Shown here in pieces: positions 39,729-48,566 of a DNA stretch of 64,000 nt. The DNA lies in NCBI RefSeq assembly GCF_000716595.1, contig NZ_JNXC01000023.1:62001-126000 (forward strand), given 5' to 3'. Position 1 is the stretch's first letter. Every line of letters begins with the position of its first letter. The notes under the pieces are model-generated. The model ran no database searches, was not told the origin of the DNA, and saw only the letters and a list, made by a program, of their open reading frames with translations. Source of the DNA: Saccharothrix sp. NRRL B-16314. Lineage in GTDB: Bacteria; Actinomycetota; Actinomycetes; Mycobacteriales; Pseudonocardiaceae. The position numbers were made by a program, and so were the translations under genes.

Positions 39729-41668
39729 CGCGCCACCCTCACCTGGTGGCCGTACGAGAACGCGAGCCCGTTGACCGGCAAGTCGAGCCGGGCCGCCGCG
39801 TTGCCGCGCTCGCCGGTGACCGGGTTCGCCCCGAACAGCTTGATCTCCTCGACCAGCTCCACCCCCGGCAGCCGTTGCAGCACGGCGAACACCTCACCTG
39901 ACTGCACGGGCCGCCCGAACGGCCAACCGTCGCCGTCCGGGCCGCCGCTGACCGGGTTGAAGTAGTCGTACAACGCCTGCACGGACCGGGTCCGCAGCAC
40001 GTCCTCGGGGGTACCGGCCTTCGCCTTGAGCTGCGCCACCACGGTGACCCCCTGGTAGTAGGGCGGTTCGACGGACACCCGCGCGCCGACGCACCGGCGT
40101 TCCTCCAGGAACCGCTCGATCCGGCCGCGCACGTCCGCGCTCGGCTGCAACGCGGCGAAGTCCGACTCCTCGTGCATCCCCACAGCGGGAACGACCAGCA
40201 CCCGCACCGCCGCCGACCCGGGCCCGGCGGGCACGCACCGCACCCGCGCGATCTCCGGCGCGGCCTCCCGCGTCAGCACCTCGTAGTCCTCGGTCGTCAC
40301 GGCACGGTCGCGCGTCCGCAGCAGCAGCGGCCCGCGCAACGCCGCGTCGCGCACCGACTCCCCCGCCACCCCACCGGACGCCGGCCGCCGGTTGGTCACC
40401 GTGCTGACGAACGGCACCGGGTCGCGCTGCACCTGCAACAGCCCGCGGGCGACGTTGCCGCGCAGCCCGCCGCCGGTCCGGTACTCGGGCACCCGGATCG
40501 CGGCCGACTTCGCCGGGATCGCCCCGTACAGCCGCACGCCGCCGCCGGGTTGCCGCACCGCCGGTCCGAAGATCACCTCGCCGCCGACCCGGTCCAGCAC
40601 CACGTGCCGGTCGGCCGGCCCGGACTCGGCGAACGACCGCACTTCGCGCCACTCCTGCCAGCCGTCCGGCGTGGCGACCTCCACCACGAGCGTGCCGTCG
40701 TCCACCACGACCGGCGTGCGGGCGAGCGGGAACCGTTGTCCCGGAACGCCTTCCGACACGCCGATGGTCTCGCCGCGGACGATGTCCGCGTGGGTGGCGC
40801 TGGTCGTGCCGCCGATGGTGGCGGCGACGACGGACACCAGTCTCGGCGGACGCTGGTAGAACGGCCGGTCGGGTTCGGGCGCGACGGCACGGCACCTCAG
40901 CCACCCGGCGCGCTGCCGTGCGATGACCGACACGACGTGCGTGCGCGGCACGTGCAGCACCACGTCACCGGGCTGGTTGAAGCCGCCGGTGCTGTCGCGG
41001 TCGACCTCGCACGGGCTCCAGCCGGTGCCGTTCCACGCCTCCCACTCCCACGGCGGGTCACGCGGGTCGACGCCGCGGCCTTCCGCGTGCGCCTCGACGC
41101 GCAGGAGCACCGCGCAGCCGGGCACGGCGTCGGACAGTCCGAAGAGGACGGAGTCACCGGCCGCGGGCGGGTCGGCGAAGACCTCGGGCTCCTTGCCGTC
41201 ACGCAGCTCGTCGGTGCGGTCGGCGGGCGGGATGCCGGCGTCCCCGACCGCGGTCACAAGGTGCGTCAACGAGCACGGCACGACGCTCAGCTCGCGGTCG
41301 ACGGTGAACACCACCGGGTCCTCGACCTCGCTGCGCTCGGTGGCGACCTGCGCGCCCGCCGGCACCACCACCGGCACGTCACGTGGCGCGGCCAGCCAGA
41401 ACGTCACCTCGCCGCGCGCCGCGGTCGGCGGGAACAGCTTCACCCCGATCAGGTCGAGGAACCGCAGGTAGTGCAGGTCGGGCACCCGGTTCAGCCGGTA
41501 CAGCAGCTCGTCCACCATGTGCGCGAACGCCTCGATCAGCGTCACGCCCGGGTCGGACACGTTGTGGTCCGTCCACTCGGGACAGTGCTGCTGGACGCGC
41601 CGCTTGGCCTCGTCCACCAGGTCCTGGAACCGCCGGTCGTCCAGGTTGGGCGTGGGCAGGGACGTCAT
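39725..41668 (-). CDS. eCIS baseplate wedge protein J (gpJ family)
   Basis: A 647-residue baseplate assembly protein of the gpJ/TIGR02243 type. N-terminal LDDRRFQDLVDEAKRRVQQH and DPGVTLIEAFAHMVDELLYR are diagnostic, followed by RFLDLIGVKLFPPTAARGEV, a central beta-rich domain and a C-terminal arm EVFAVLQRLPGVELVEEIKLF. It polymerises around the hub to form the wedge ring that triggers contraction. Overlaps both neighbours by 4 bp. Confidence 0.9.
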   Translation of the reverse strand: MTSLPTPNLDDRRFQDLVDEAKRRVQQHCPEWTDHNVSDPGVTLIEAFAHMVDELLYRLNRVPDLHYLRFLDLIGVKLFPPTAARGEVTFWLAAPRDVPVVVPAGAQVATERSEVEDPVVFTVDRELSVVPCSLTHLVTAVGDAGIPPADRTDELRDGKEPEVFADPPAAGDSVLFGLSDAVPGCAVLLRVEAHAEGRGVDPRDPPWEWEAWNGTGWSPCEVDRDSTGGFNQPGDVVLHVPRTHVVSVIARQRAGWLRCRAVAPEPDRPFYQRPPRLVSVVAATIGGTTSATHADIVRGETIGVSEGVPGQRFPLARTPVVVDDGTLVVEVATPDGWQEWREVRSFAESGPADRHVVLDRVGGEVIFGPAVRQPGGGVRLYGAIPAKSAAIRVPEYRTGGGLRGNVARGLLQVQRDPVPFVSTVTNRRPASGGVAGESVRDAALRGPLLLRTRDRAVTTEDYEVLTREAAPEIARVRCVPAGPGSAAVRVLVVPAVGMHEESDFAALQPSADVRGRIERFLEERRCVGARVSVEPPYYQGVTVVAQLKAKAGTPEDVLRTRSVQALYDYFNPVSGGPDGDGWPFGRPVQSGEVFAVLQRLPGVELVEEIKLFGANPVTGERGNAAARLDLPVNGLAFSYGHQVRVAR

Positions 41669-42078
41669 CGCACGCCCTCCTCGTCGGCCTCGTGCGGCGG
41701 GATGACGTAGAAGGGGAACACCAGGTTGCGCGGGTCGTTCGTGCCGCGCAGCGCGTACCGGATGTCGATGAGCAGGGTGCCCTGGTCGACCTCGTCGAAG
41801 CCGACGGACACGTCGGTGAGCGAGATGCGCGGCTCCCAGCGTTCCAAGGACAGCCGCACCTCGTAGGCGATGCGGCCGGCGGTGGCCGCGTCGGCGGGCG
41901 CGAACACCAGGTCGTGGATGGCGCAGCCGAACTCGGGCCGCATCGGCCGTTCGCCCGGCGCGGTGGCCAGGATCAGCCGGATGCTCTCCACGATCTCGCG
42001 CTCGCCGCCGACCAGCGCGACCGAGCCGGTGGCGTCGGTGTGCACGGGAAAGGCCAGGCCGCGGCCGATGAAGTCCAC
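41665..42078 (-). CDS. eCIS baseplate gp25/GPW lysozyme-like protein
   Basis: A 137-residue gp25-family protein: IGRGLAFPVHTDATGSVALV, EIVESIRLILATAPGERPMR, PEFGCAIHDLVFAP and RYALRGTNDPRNLVFPFYV are all typical. It links the wedge to the sheath start. The GTG at 42078 lies 1 bp after the PAAR stop, with GGAGGGTGAC before it. Confidence 0.92.
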   Translation of the reverse strand: MDFIGRGLAFPVHTDATGSVALVGGEREIVESIRLILATAPGERPMRPEFGCAIHDLVFAPADAATAGRIAYEVRLSLERWEPRISLTDVSVGFDEVDQGTLLIDIRYALRGTNDPRNLVFPFYVIPPHEADEEGVR

Positions 42079-42079
42079 G

Positions 42080-42361
42080 TCACCCTCCTATGAGGACGGT
42101 CGGGCAGCCGACGACGATCGGCGCGCCGCAGCCCGCCAGGTCGCCCATCCGGGCCGCGGGCAGTCCGCCGATCAGCACGGTCGGGCAGCCGGGCGGCAGC
42201 ACGGGCGTCGGCGGGTGCGGTGGCAGGCCGGGGAACGCGCACGTGTGCAGCCCGCTCACGGTGGCGGCGGGCATCCCGCCGATGAGCACGGTCGGCACGC
42301 CCGGCGGCGCCAGCACGCCCGGGTGCCCGGTCGGGTCGCCGACCCTCGCCGCTGGTGGCAT
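42080..42361 (-). CDS. eCIS PAAR-repeat spike tip
   Basis: A 93-residue PAAR protein: MPPAARVGDPTGHPG at the start, then three VPTVLIGG/CPTVLIGG turns with PAARMGD. It folds as a sharp metal-bound cone on the VgrG-like spike. No C-terminal effector extension. GGGAGGG precedes the ATG. Confidence 0.93.
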   Translation of the reverse strand: MPPAARVGDPTGHPGVLAPPGVPTVLIGGMPAATVSGLHTCAFPGLPPHPPTPVLPPGCPTVLIGGLPAARMGDLAGCGAPIVVGCPTVLIGG

Positions 42362-42373
42362 CCGCCCTCCCCT

Positions 42374-44188
42374 TCAGTTGATCCGGACGACCGCGCCGCG
42401 CACGGTCACGGGTCCGCTCGCGGTCAGTTCGGCCTGGCCCTGGCCGGTCACCGCGACCGTCGCGCCCTCGACCGCGACCCCGGCCGTGCCGGTCGCCTTG
42501 AGCTGCGCGCCGGCCTCGATGGTCACGTCGGTCCGGGCGTTCGCGGTGATCTTCTGGCCCTTCAGCTCCAGCGGGCCGGTGCCGGCGTCGATGGTCACGC
42601 CGTTCTGCGCCTTGATCGTCACGGCCTTGCCGCTGGTCACCTCGACCACCTGGTTCTTCTGGTCGAGCTTGACCACGAACTTGCCGTCACCGCTGGAGAC
42701 GACGATCCCCTCGTCCTCCACGAACTCGACCTTGTGGTGCTTGCGCGAGACGAACCCCCTGGTCACGACCTCGCCGCTGTTGCCGTCCACGGGGTCCACA
42801 GTGAGCGTGGGCGGCGCGTCCTTGCCGTTGTAGAGGCCGCCGAGGACGTAGGGGGCGTCGAAGTCGCCGTGCTCGAAGCCCACCAGCACCTCGTCGCCGA
42901 CCTCGGGCAGCACGAGTCCGCCGTAGCCGTTGCCCGCGCCGGGGTGCACGGTCCGCGCCCAGCCGCTGGAGAAGTCCGCCGACAGCCACGGGTAGGTCAC
43001 CTTGACCCGTCCCGTCTTCGCCGGGTCGCGCACGTCGCTGACCACGGCCGGGACCAGGCCGCGCTCGGCCGTGCCGCGCGGGCCGCCGTTGGCCAGGCCG
43101 TAGAGGGAGCGTTCCTGGCGGCCGGAGACGGTGAACTCGGTGGTGTACCCGACCTGCTCGGCGAACAGGTGCCGGGTGCTGGTGAGGGTGTACCTGCCCG
43201 CGAACGGCTCGCCGATGTTCGTCAACGCCACCGCCGTCCCCGCGCGCAGCTTGGGGTTGCCGCGCGCCACACCGGCCAACTCCGCGCACGCGCCGCCCAG
43301 CTGCGTGCCCAGGGCGGCGGCGACCGCGTTCGCCTGTGCCTGGGTGCGGTGCGTGCCGGCGGCGAGGAACGGCGGGCTGCCGAACTTCCCGGCCAACGCG
43401 AGCGGGTCGAGGCCGGCGACCTCGGTGCCCAGCGCGCTCGGCGGCTCGGCGGCCACCACCGCCTGCTTGTTCTCCGGGTCCCAGCCCCGCACCTGGACCT
43501 CGGGCACCTGCTCGGCGGCGGTGATCGCGGCGCGCAGCGACAGCAGGGTGCGGTGCATCTCCAGCACCAGGGGATTCGCCTTGGCCTTGGCGTTCGGGGC
43601 GGGCGCGGACTTGGGTTCCTCGGGGAGCTGGAACTCCAGCTTCCCCTCGACCACCGCGATCTGCGCGCCGACCAGCCCGGCGATCCGGGACAGGAACTCC
43701 CAGTCGCTGACCCCGTCCTGGCTGAGCTGGGTGTGCGGGCGGCCGAAACCCCGGACGTCGTCGATCTGCCCGACCGGGATGTCCGCCCGTTGCGCGATCT
43801 TGCGGACCACGTCGGCGATCGTCATGTTCGGGTAGGCGGCGACGCGGTGTCCGCGGAACAGCCGGTGGCCGAGGTCGTAGCCGCGGACCTCGGTGAACGT
43901 GCCGGTCGCGTCCAGTTCGACGCCGACCGCGGTGACCTCGCCGGTCATCAGCGGCTGCGGGCCGCCCGGGTCGGACGTCTGCACCTTCAGCGCGATCTTG
44001 GCGCCGATCTTGAACTTCGCCTTGCCCAGCACCACGTGGCCGGGGTCGCGGAAGCGGAGCACGAACACGTCCGGCAGGTTGCGGCTGTCGTCCACGAACG
44101 CGTGGGTGAGCAGGGACTTCACGTCGGCGGGCAGCGGGCCGCCCTCCACCTCGACCACGAGGGAGTTCGCGAACGTCTCATTGGCCAT
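42374..44188 (-). CDS. eCIS VgrG-like spike/hub protein (gpD/Afp8 type)
   Basis: A 604-residue protein uniting hub and needle. N-terminal gp27-like part (residues about 1-360: DVFVLRFRDPGHVVLGKAKF, VRGYDLGHRLFRGHRVAAYP, SQDGVSDWEFLSRIAGLVGA), gp5 OB-fold (VVSDVRDPAKTGRVKVTYPW, HPGAGNGYGGLVLPEVGDEV, GGLYNGKDAPP), and a C-terminal beta-helix of short repeats (VTIKAQNGVTIDAG, AGVAVEGATVAVTG). No effector domain is fused. Its ATG is 11 bp inside the LysM gene, with GGAGGAG upstream. Confidence 0.92.
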   Translation of the reverse strand: MANETFANSLVVEVEGGPLPADVKSLLTHAFVDDSRNLPDVFVLRFRDPGHVVLGKAKFKIGAKIALKVQTSDPGGPQPLMTGEVTAVGVELDATGTFTEVRGYDLGHRLFRGHRVAAYPNMTIADVVRKIAQRADIPVGQIDDVRGFGRPHTQLSQDGVSDWEFLSRIAGLVGAQIAVVEGKLEFQLPEEPKSAPAPNAKAKANPLVLEMHRTLLSLRAAITAAEQVPEVQVRGWDPENKQAVVAAEPPSALGTEVAGLDPLALAGKFGSPPFLAAGTHRTQAQANAVAAALGTQLGGACAELAGVARGNPKLRAGTAVALTNIGEPFAGRYTLTSTRHLFAEQVGYTTEFTVSGRQERSLYGLANGGPRGTAERGLVPAVVSDVRDPAKTGRVKVTYPWLSADFSSGWARTVHPGAGNGYGGLVLPEVGDEVLVGFEHGDFDAPYVLGGLYNGKDAPPTLTVDPVDGNSGEVVTRGFVSRKHHKVEFVEDEGIVVSSGDGKFVVKLDQKNQVVEVTSGKAVTIKAQNGVTIDAGTGPLELKGQKITANARTDVTIEAGAQLKATGTAGVAVEGATVAVTGQGQAELTASGPVTVRGAVVRIN

Positions 44189-44936
44189 CGCGGATCTCCT
44201 CCAACGCGGGCACCAGCAGCCGTGAGCCGGGCCGCAGCCGCATCGGGTCGTCGATGTCGTTGGCCTCCGCGATCTCCCGCCACAGCTCGGCGTTGCCGTA
44301 GGCCTTGTAGGCGAGCGATTGCAGGGTGTCGCCCGCGACGAGGACGTGCGAGTCGCGGGCCGCGAGGGCGCCGGAAGTGGGGTTCTGGCCGCCTTGCTCG
44401 CCCGCGATCTCCTCCAGGTTGACCGTGCAGGTGGCGCGGACCGGGACACCGGCGGGCGTGAACAGGGTGTACTTGGCGCTGACGCTGGAGACGAACGCCG
44501 GGAAGCCCGTCATGCCGCCCCACTTGAAGATCACCCAGGGTGGCGAGCCCTTGCCCTGCTGGCGGCTGTCCTCGGTGGGCACGCAGCAGCCGAACAGCTG
44601 CTCGACCTTCTTCACCACGTCGTCGTTCATGTGCTCGGTGGCGTCGAGGAAGACTTCGAGGGTGAGCTTGCAGGGGTCCGAGCCCTTGAACTCCGGCGTG
44701 CCGCTCTTGGCCACGTTCGGTTGACGGCTGCGCTCCCACTTGGCGTTCTTGGTCAGCGAGAGTTCCTTGGGGTTGAACTGGAAGGTGATCTCGTGCATCA
44801 GGTCGCCCGGCTTCGCGGCGCCGCCGGCCTTCGGGGGGCGGTGGACGCTGAGCAGGGCCTTCTGGAGGTTCGTGGGTGCGGCGTAGCTCGTCGTCTTGCC
44901 GGAGCCCGCCGAGGTGAAGGTGATCGGGGAGGCCAT
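44178..44936 (-). CDS. eCIS LysM-domain hub adaptor (Afp7-like)
   Basis: A 252-residue protein. The N-terminal 190 residues (HEITFQFNPKELSLTKNAKW, LTLEVFLDATEHMNDDVVKK, GGMTGFPAFVSSVSAKYTLF) are the conserved CIS part that sits between tube and spike. A C-terminal LysM domain follows at about 195-245 (HVLVAGDTLQSLAYKAYGNA, MRLRPGSRLLVP). In other eCIS loci LysM here is structural, standing in for gp53. Starts 4 bp after the second tube gene. Confidence 0.9.
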   Translation of the reverse strand: MASPITFTSAGSGKTTSYAAPTNLQKALLSVHRPPKAGGAAKPGDLMHEITFQFNPKELSLTKNAKWERSRQPNVAKSGTPEFKGSDPCKLTLEVFLDATEHMNDDVVKKVEQLFGCCVPTEDSRQQGKGSPPWVIFKWGGMTGFPAFVSSVSAKYTLFTPAGVPVRATCTVNLEEIAGEQGGQNPTSGALAARDSHVLVAGDTLQSLAYKAYGNAELWREIAEANDIDDPMRLRPGSRLLVPALEEIRDGQ

Positions 44937-44940
44937 GGCG

Positions 44941-45372
44941 TCACTTCGCCGTGCTGAGGAAGCCGTGGTGGGCGAGTTCGAGCGTTTCGGTGGCGACCTT
45001 GGGCGAGTCGGCCGACAGCTGCGGGCCGCTCCACCGCACCGGGACGACGCCGGAGAGCGCCCAACTCGCGATCACCGTGCCCGCGAGCGTGCGCGCCTCG
45101 ATGATCGCGGTCTTCCGGGTGATGCCGGCCGCCATGCCCGCGATCCACTTGATGATCTTCGCGCTGTCCTTGGTGACGGGGCGGGACAGCTTGACGTTGG
45201 AGTACTTGATGCGGGTGGGCAGCTGCCACACCATCCCGTTGTTGCCGCCTTCTTCGCGTTGTTCGACGGTGAACTCGATGCCGAGCCCGTCGCAGCTGTT
45301 GAAGGAGCCGAGGCTCTCGTCGTCGATGCGCACGACGAAGCACACGGCCACCGCCTCATCCACCTCGGCCAT
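44941..45372 (-). CDS. eCIS inner tube protein (gp19 family), second copy
   Basis: A 143-residue phage-tail-tube-like protein: CFVVRIDDESLGSFNSCDGL, EFTVEQREEGGNNGMVWQL, PTRIKYSNVKLSRPVTKDSA, and ATETLELAHHGFLSTAK at the end. It differs strongly from the main tube gene at 48567. In related systems the divergent tube paralogue caps the hub end of the tube. ATG at 45372 follows GGAGG. Confidence 0.87.
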   Translation of the reverse strand: MAEVDEAVAVCFVVRIDDESLGSFNSCDGLGIEFTVEQREEGGNNGMVWQLPTRIKYSNVKLSRPVTKDSAKIIKWIAGMAAGITRKTAIIEARTLAGTVIASWALSGVVPVRWSGPQLSADSPKVATETLELAHHGFLSTAK

Positions 45373-45377
45373 TCCGC

Positions 45378-47936
45378 TCACCTCCACCGATCGGTCAACG
45401 CTCCGCGCCGTTCGCGGTCGAGCCACAGCTCGGCCTTGAGCCGGCGAACCAGGGGGTCGTAGAGCTTCTTGAGCAGTTCCTCGGGCTCCTGGCCCGGTGC
45501 TGCCTGTGCTTGTGCTTGGGCCGGTGCCTGCGCTGCCTGGCCCGGGTTGGCCGCAGCCACCTCCTCGGTGGTGGTCTGCACCGGCTCGACGGGCACGAAC
45601 GTCGAAGGCCGGACTTCCCGCTGCACGAACTCGACCCGCGAGTCGACCGGGTAGTCGGCCGGGGAACCGGCCTGGGAATCGGTCGGGGCATCGCTCTGAG
45701 AGTCGAACCGGGCCACAACGGGGCGCGCGACCGCCGGACCGCGACCCTCCCCCACCACAGGCCGCCCCAACCCCAGCACCGGACGACCGGGGTCCGGACC
45801 AGCCGACACGGCGGCAGTGGGCGCGGACGCAACAGTCCGCTGCGCCACCGGCCCGACCTGATGCTGTTCGCCCAGCAACGGCCCCGTCACCTCGGTAGCG
45901 GGTTCCGCGAAGCGCTGAATCGCGACCGAACGGCCGACGATCGGCGCCCCGAGCCCACCCGCAGACGACAGGGTCGGTGCCACTTCGGTCGCGCCTTCAC
46001 TCCACTGCCCGACCGGAAGTCTCTGTGCCGCAGTAACCTCGGCACCAGCAACTTCGATGCTTCGGCTGACAACCGGCGTGCCACCGAGCATCTGCATCGA
46101 CGGGACGACAGCCGGTGCCGCCTCAACTGTCGGCTGCCCAACCTCCAGCCGGGCCGCAACTTCCCGCCCCGGATTCAGCCCGGAAGCCACCGCAGGCCCA
46201 GCCCCAACCGTCGAAGCCCGCCCGACTGCCAGCTGCGATGCCGTTCCCGACTGCAGTCCTGCTTCCGACTGCGGTGCCGCGCCAACCGTCGACCCAGCCA
46301 CCGACCGCGATACCGCATCCAGCGTCGAGGCACCAACCAACCTCTGCGCGACTTCCGGTTCCGACCCAACAACCAACCTCTGCACCGCTCCCAACTCCGG
46401 CGCAGGCGCCAACCCCTGCGCCGCTCCCGTCTCCGGCACAGGCACCAACCCCTGCGCCGCTCTCAACTCCGGCGCAGGCACCAACCGCGATGCCGCTTCC
46501 CGCTCCGACCCAGCAACCAACCTCTGGGCCGCTCCCAGCTCCGGCAGATCCACCGACCTCTGCGCGGCTACCACCTCCGGCACAGCCACCGGTCCTTGCG
46601 CGGCTTCCGGTCCCGCCCCCGCCACCGACCGCTGTACTGCCCCCAGCCCCGGCACGTCCACCAACTGCGATGCCGCTCCCGGCCCCGGCCCAGCAACCGA
46701 CCGCTGCACCGCCCCCAGCTCCGGCCCCGCCCCCAACCGCGATACCGCTTCCAACTCCGAGCCAGCGACCGACCGCTGCGCCGTTCCCAGCCCTGGCACC
46801 GTCACCAACGGCGACCCCGGCCCCGGCCTCAGCCCGGCAGCCGACCTCTCCGCCGCTCCCAGCCCTGGATCGGTCACCGACCCCTGCGCCGCTCCCGACG
46901 CCGACCCGACTACCGACCGCTGCGCCGTTTCCGACCTGTGCGCGGCTTCCGACCGCGGCTCACCGACCAACCGCTGCGTGACGTCCATCCCCGGTGCCGT
47001 CACTGACCTTGGCACCACGTCCGCCTCTGGCCCCGGCGCGGCTACCGATTCCTGCGCGGCTACCGGTCTCTGCGCGGTTGCCGGGTCCGGTGCAGCGACC
47101 GGCCTGGACGCCGCTTCCCGCTCCGACCCGACTACCGATCTCGAAGCCGCTCCCAGTTCTGGTCCGTCCACCGACCTCTGCACCGCCTCCAACTCCGGTC
47201 CACTCACCGACCTCTGCACCGCCTCCAGCCCCGGCCCGACCACCGACCGCTGCGCGGTTATCGGCTTCTGCGCGGTTATCGGCTTCAGTGCGGCTGTCGG
47301 CGTCGGCCCTGTCGGCGCTGTCGACGGCTCCGGGTCCGCATGACGGCTTGGAGCTGCTTCGGGGGTCGGCGCGTCGGCGAGGCTTCTCGCGACTTCGAGG
47401 GCTGGCTCGGTTGCACGCGCGGAACTCGCTTGGTGCGGTGGCGTGCCTTCTGGCCCTGGCACGGCTTCGGCTTCAGGTTCGGCTTCAGGTTCAGGTTCAG
47501 GTTCAGGGCCGAGGGTTTGCGCATCCGGCTCGCTGCCGTCCTCGAACCGCTGCACCGGTTCCACCACATCACGTTGTGCCACAACGCTCTCAGCCGAGCC
47601 CCCAGCGGCCGACCCCCAGATCCGTGACCAGAACCCCTCGCGCGGCTTGCGCGCAGGCGGGCGGGCGACGACCGGCAGGTCCGGAACACCCGACGGCTCC
47701 ACCCGCTGCACAACGCCGTCGATCACCCCGGACGGTTCGTCCACCCCCACCCGGTGCGCCAACGGCGCCAGGTAAGCCGGTGACCGCCACGACACAAGAT
47801 TCCCCGAGAAGCGCTCCACCGGGTTCACCAACGGGTGCGCCGCCACCACCCGCTGGATCGGCGGCAACCCACGCCACTCCGCGCGCCGCACCGGCAACGC
47901 CGGCGGCGCGGGTCGAGCGCGTCGCCACGGCCACAT
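45378..47936 (-). CDS. Long 12-residue-repeat eCIS protein (extensin-like; tape-measure candidate)
   Basis: An 852-residue, strongly repetitive protein. A folded-looking N terminus (about 1-135: PPIQRVVAAHPLVNPVERFS, GNLVSWRSPAYLAPLAHRVG) is followed by acidic Glu/Pro text, then about 28 copies of a 12-residue unit (consensus RSVAGPELGAVQ) at residues 230-569, further degenerate repeats, and a conserved C-terminal motif PEELLKKLYDPLVRRLKAEL. Streptomyces eCIS loci have a Pro-rich extensin-like protein at this place. A tape-measure or internal scaffold role is inference. Starts 6 bp after DUF6760 with GAGGGG upstream. Confidence 0.7.
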   Translation of the reverse strand: MWPWRRARPAPPALPVRRAEWRGLPPIQRVVAAHPLVNPVERFSGNLVSWRSPAYLAPLAHRVGVDEPSGVIDGVVQRVEPSGVPDLPVVARPPARKPREGFWSRIWGSAAGGSAESVVAQRDVVEPVQRFEDGSEPDAQTLGPEPEPEPEAEPEAEAVPGPEGTPPHQASSARATEPALEVARSLADAPTPEAAPSRHADPEPSTAPTGPTPTAALKPITAQKPITAQRSVVGPGLEAVQRSVSGPELEAVQRSVDGPELGAASRSVVGSEREAASRPVAAPDPATAQRPVAAQESVAAPGPEADVVPRSVTAPGMDVTQRLVGEPRSEAAHRSETAQRSVVGSASGAAQGSVTDPGLGAAERSAAGLRPGPGSPLVTVPGLGTAQRSVAGSELEAVSRLGAGPELGAVQRSVAGPGPGAASQLVDVPGLGAVQRSVAGAGPEAAQGPVAVPEVVAAQRSVDLPELGAAQRLVAGSEREAASRLVPAPELRAAQGLVPVPETGAAQGLAPAPELGAVQRLVVGSEPEVAQRLVGASTLDAVSRSVAGSTVGAAPQSEAGLQSGTASQLAVGRASTVGAGPAVASGLNPGREVAARLEVGQPTVEAAPAVVPSMQMLGGTPVVSRSIEVAGAEVTAAQRLPVGQWSEGATEVAPTLSSAGGLGAPIVGRSVAIQRFAEPATEVTGPLLGEQHQVGPVAQRTVASAPTAAVSAGPDPGRPVLGLGRPVVGEGRGPAVARPVVARFDSQSDAPTDSQAGSPADYPVDSRVEFVQREVRPSTFVPVEPVQTTTEEVAAANPGQAAQAPAQAQAQAAPGQEPEELLKKLYDPLVRRLKAELWLDRERRGALTDRWR
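46230..47249 (-). repeat. About 28 tandem 36-bp repeats coding a 12-residue unit
   Basis: Within the 852-residue protein, the unit R-[SL]-V-x-[GA]-P-E-L-x-A-[AV]-[QS] recurs every 12 residues with few indels. DNA copies are diverged, so the array is old rather than freshly expanded. The reverse strand of these repeats gives long but spurious open frames. Confidence 0.85.
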
Positions 47937-47942
47937 GGCCCC

Positions 47943-48101
47943 TCACCGTCCCTGGCTGATCCGCGTGTTGATCCGGGCGATCTCGGCCACGTACCGCAGC
48001 CGGTCCGGGTGCTCCAGGTCGAGGATCGAGTCCCAGGACCAGTGGAAGTGGTACGCCACGTACGCGACCTCCTCGTGCAGCCGGTCGGCCGCGTACGTCA
48101 C
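47943..48101 (-). CDS. DUF6760-like small eCIS protein
   Basis: A 52-residue protein, YAADRLHEEVAYVAYHFHWS followed by WDSILDLEHPDRLRYVAEIA. The HWSWDSILDLEHPDR pattern matches the small tail proteins annotated as DUF6760 in actinobacterial eCIS loci, resembling the C-terminal tail-assembly-chaperone product in phages. GTG at 48101 overlaps the upstream stop (GTGA), with GGGGGAATC before it. Confidence 0.78.
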   Translation of the reverse strand: MTYAADRLHEEVAYVAYHFHWSWDSILDLEHPDRLRYVAEIARINTRISQGR

Positions 48102-48562
48102 GATTCCCCCAGGCGCCCACCCGCGACGTCCACGCTGAACCCGTGCCCGCACTCGGGACAGGCCACCGCCGCGCGGGTGTGCCCCTCGCTGTTCACCCGC
48201 CGGTACATGTCCTGGAGGAAAGCCAGGTCCGACGCGAACAGGTTCTCCACGACTCCGGCGTGCACGTCGGTCACCGTGCCGATCCGCACGACCACCCTCG
48301 CCAGCAGCACCACGGTCAGGTACGCCGCGTTCTCCCGCACCCGGTCGTCGCGCAGCGGCACGAGTTCGTCCCGCGCGGTGGCCAGGCGCATCACGCCGGA
48401 CCGGTGCACCACGCCGCTGTCGTCGACGTACCCGCGCGGCAGCTCGAAGGCGAACTCCGTCCGCATCCGCTCGACCGAAGCAGCCGAAGCAGCCGAAGCA
48501 GCCGGAACAGTCGAAGCAGTGGTCGAAACGTCCGGAGCGATCGCCGCCATCATCCTGCGCAT
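48098..48562 (-). CDS. eCIS tail assembly protein with Cys motif
   Basis: A 154-residue protein. A low-complexity AASAASAAS leader (coded by 9-bp GAAGCAGCC-like repeats) precedes FAFELPRGYVDDSGVVHRSG and ENAAYLTVVLLARVVVRIGT. A C-terminal single CPECGHGF motif is half a zinc ribbon. The body resembles the phage-tail assembly chaperone (gp24-like) that follows the tube in eCIS loci. The exact start among three close ATGs is uncertain. Confidence 0.7.
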   Translation of the reverse strand: MRRMMAAIAPDVSTTASTVPAASAASAASVERMRTEFAFELPRGYVDDSGVVHRSGVMRLATARDELVPLRDDRVRENAAYLTVVLLARVVVRIGTVTDVHAGVVENLFASDLAFLQDMYRRVNSEGHTRAAVACPECGHGFSVDVAGGRLGES

Positions 48563-48566
48563 GACG

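Noticed and set aside
46230..47249. Regular repeats resembling a CRISPR array
   Set aside because: The units are contiguous without spacers, keep a 36-bp coding period and translate to a 12-residue protein repeat. No cas genes are nearby.
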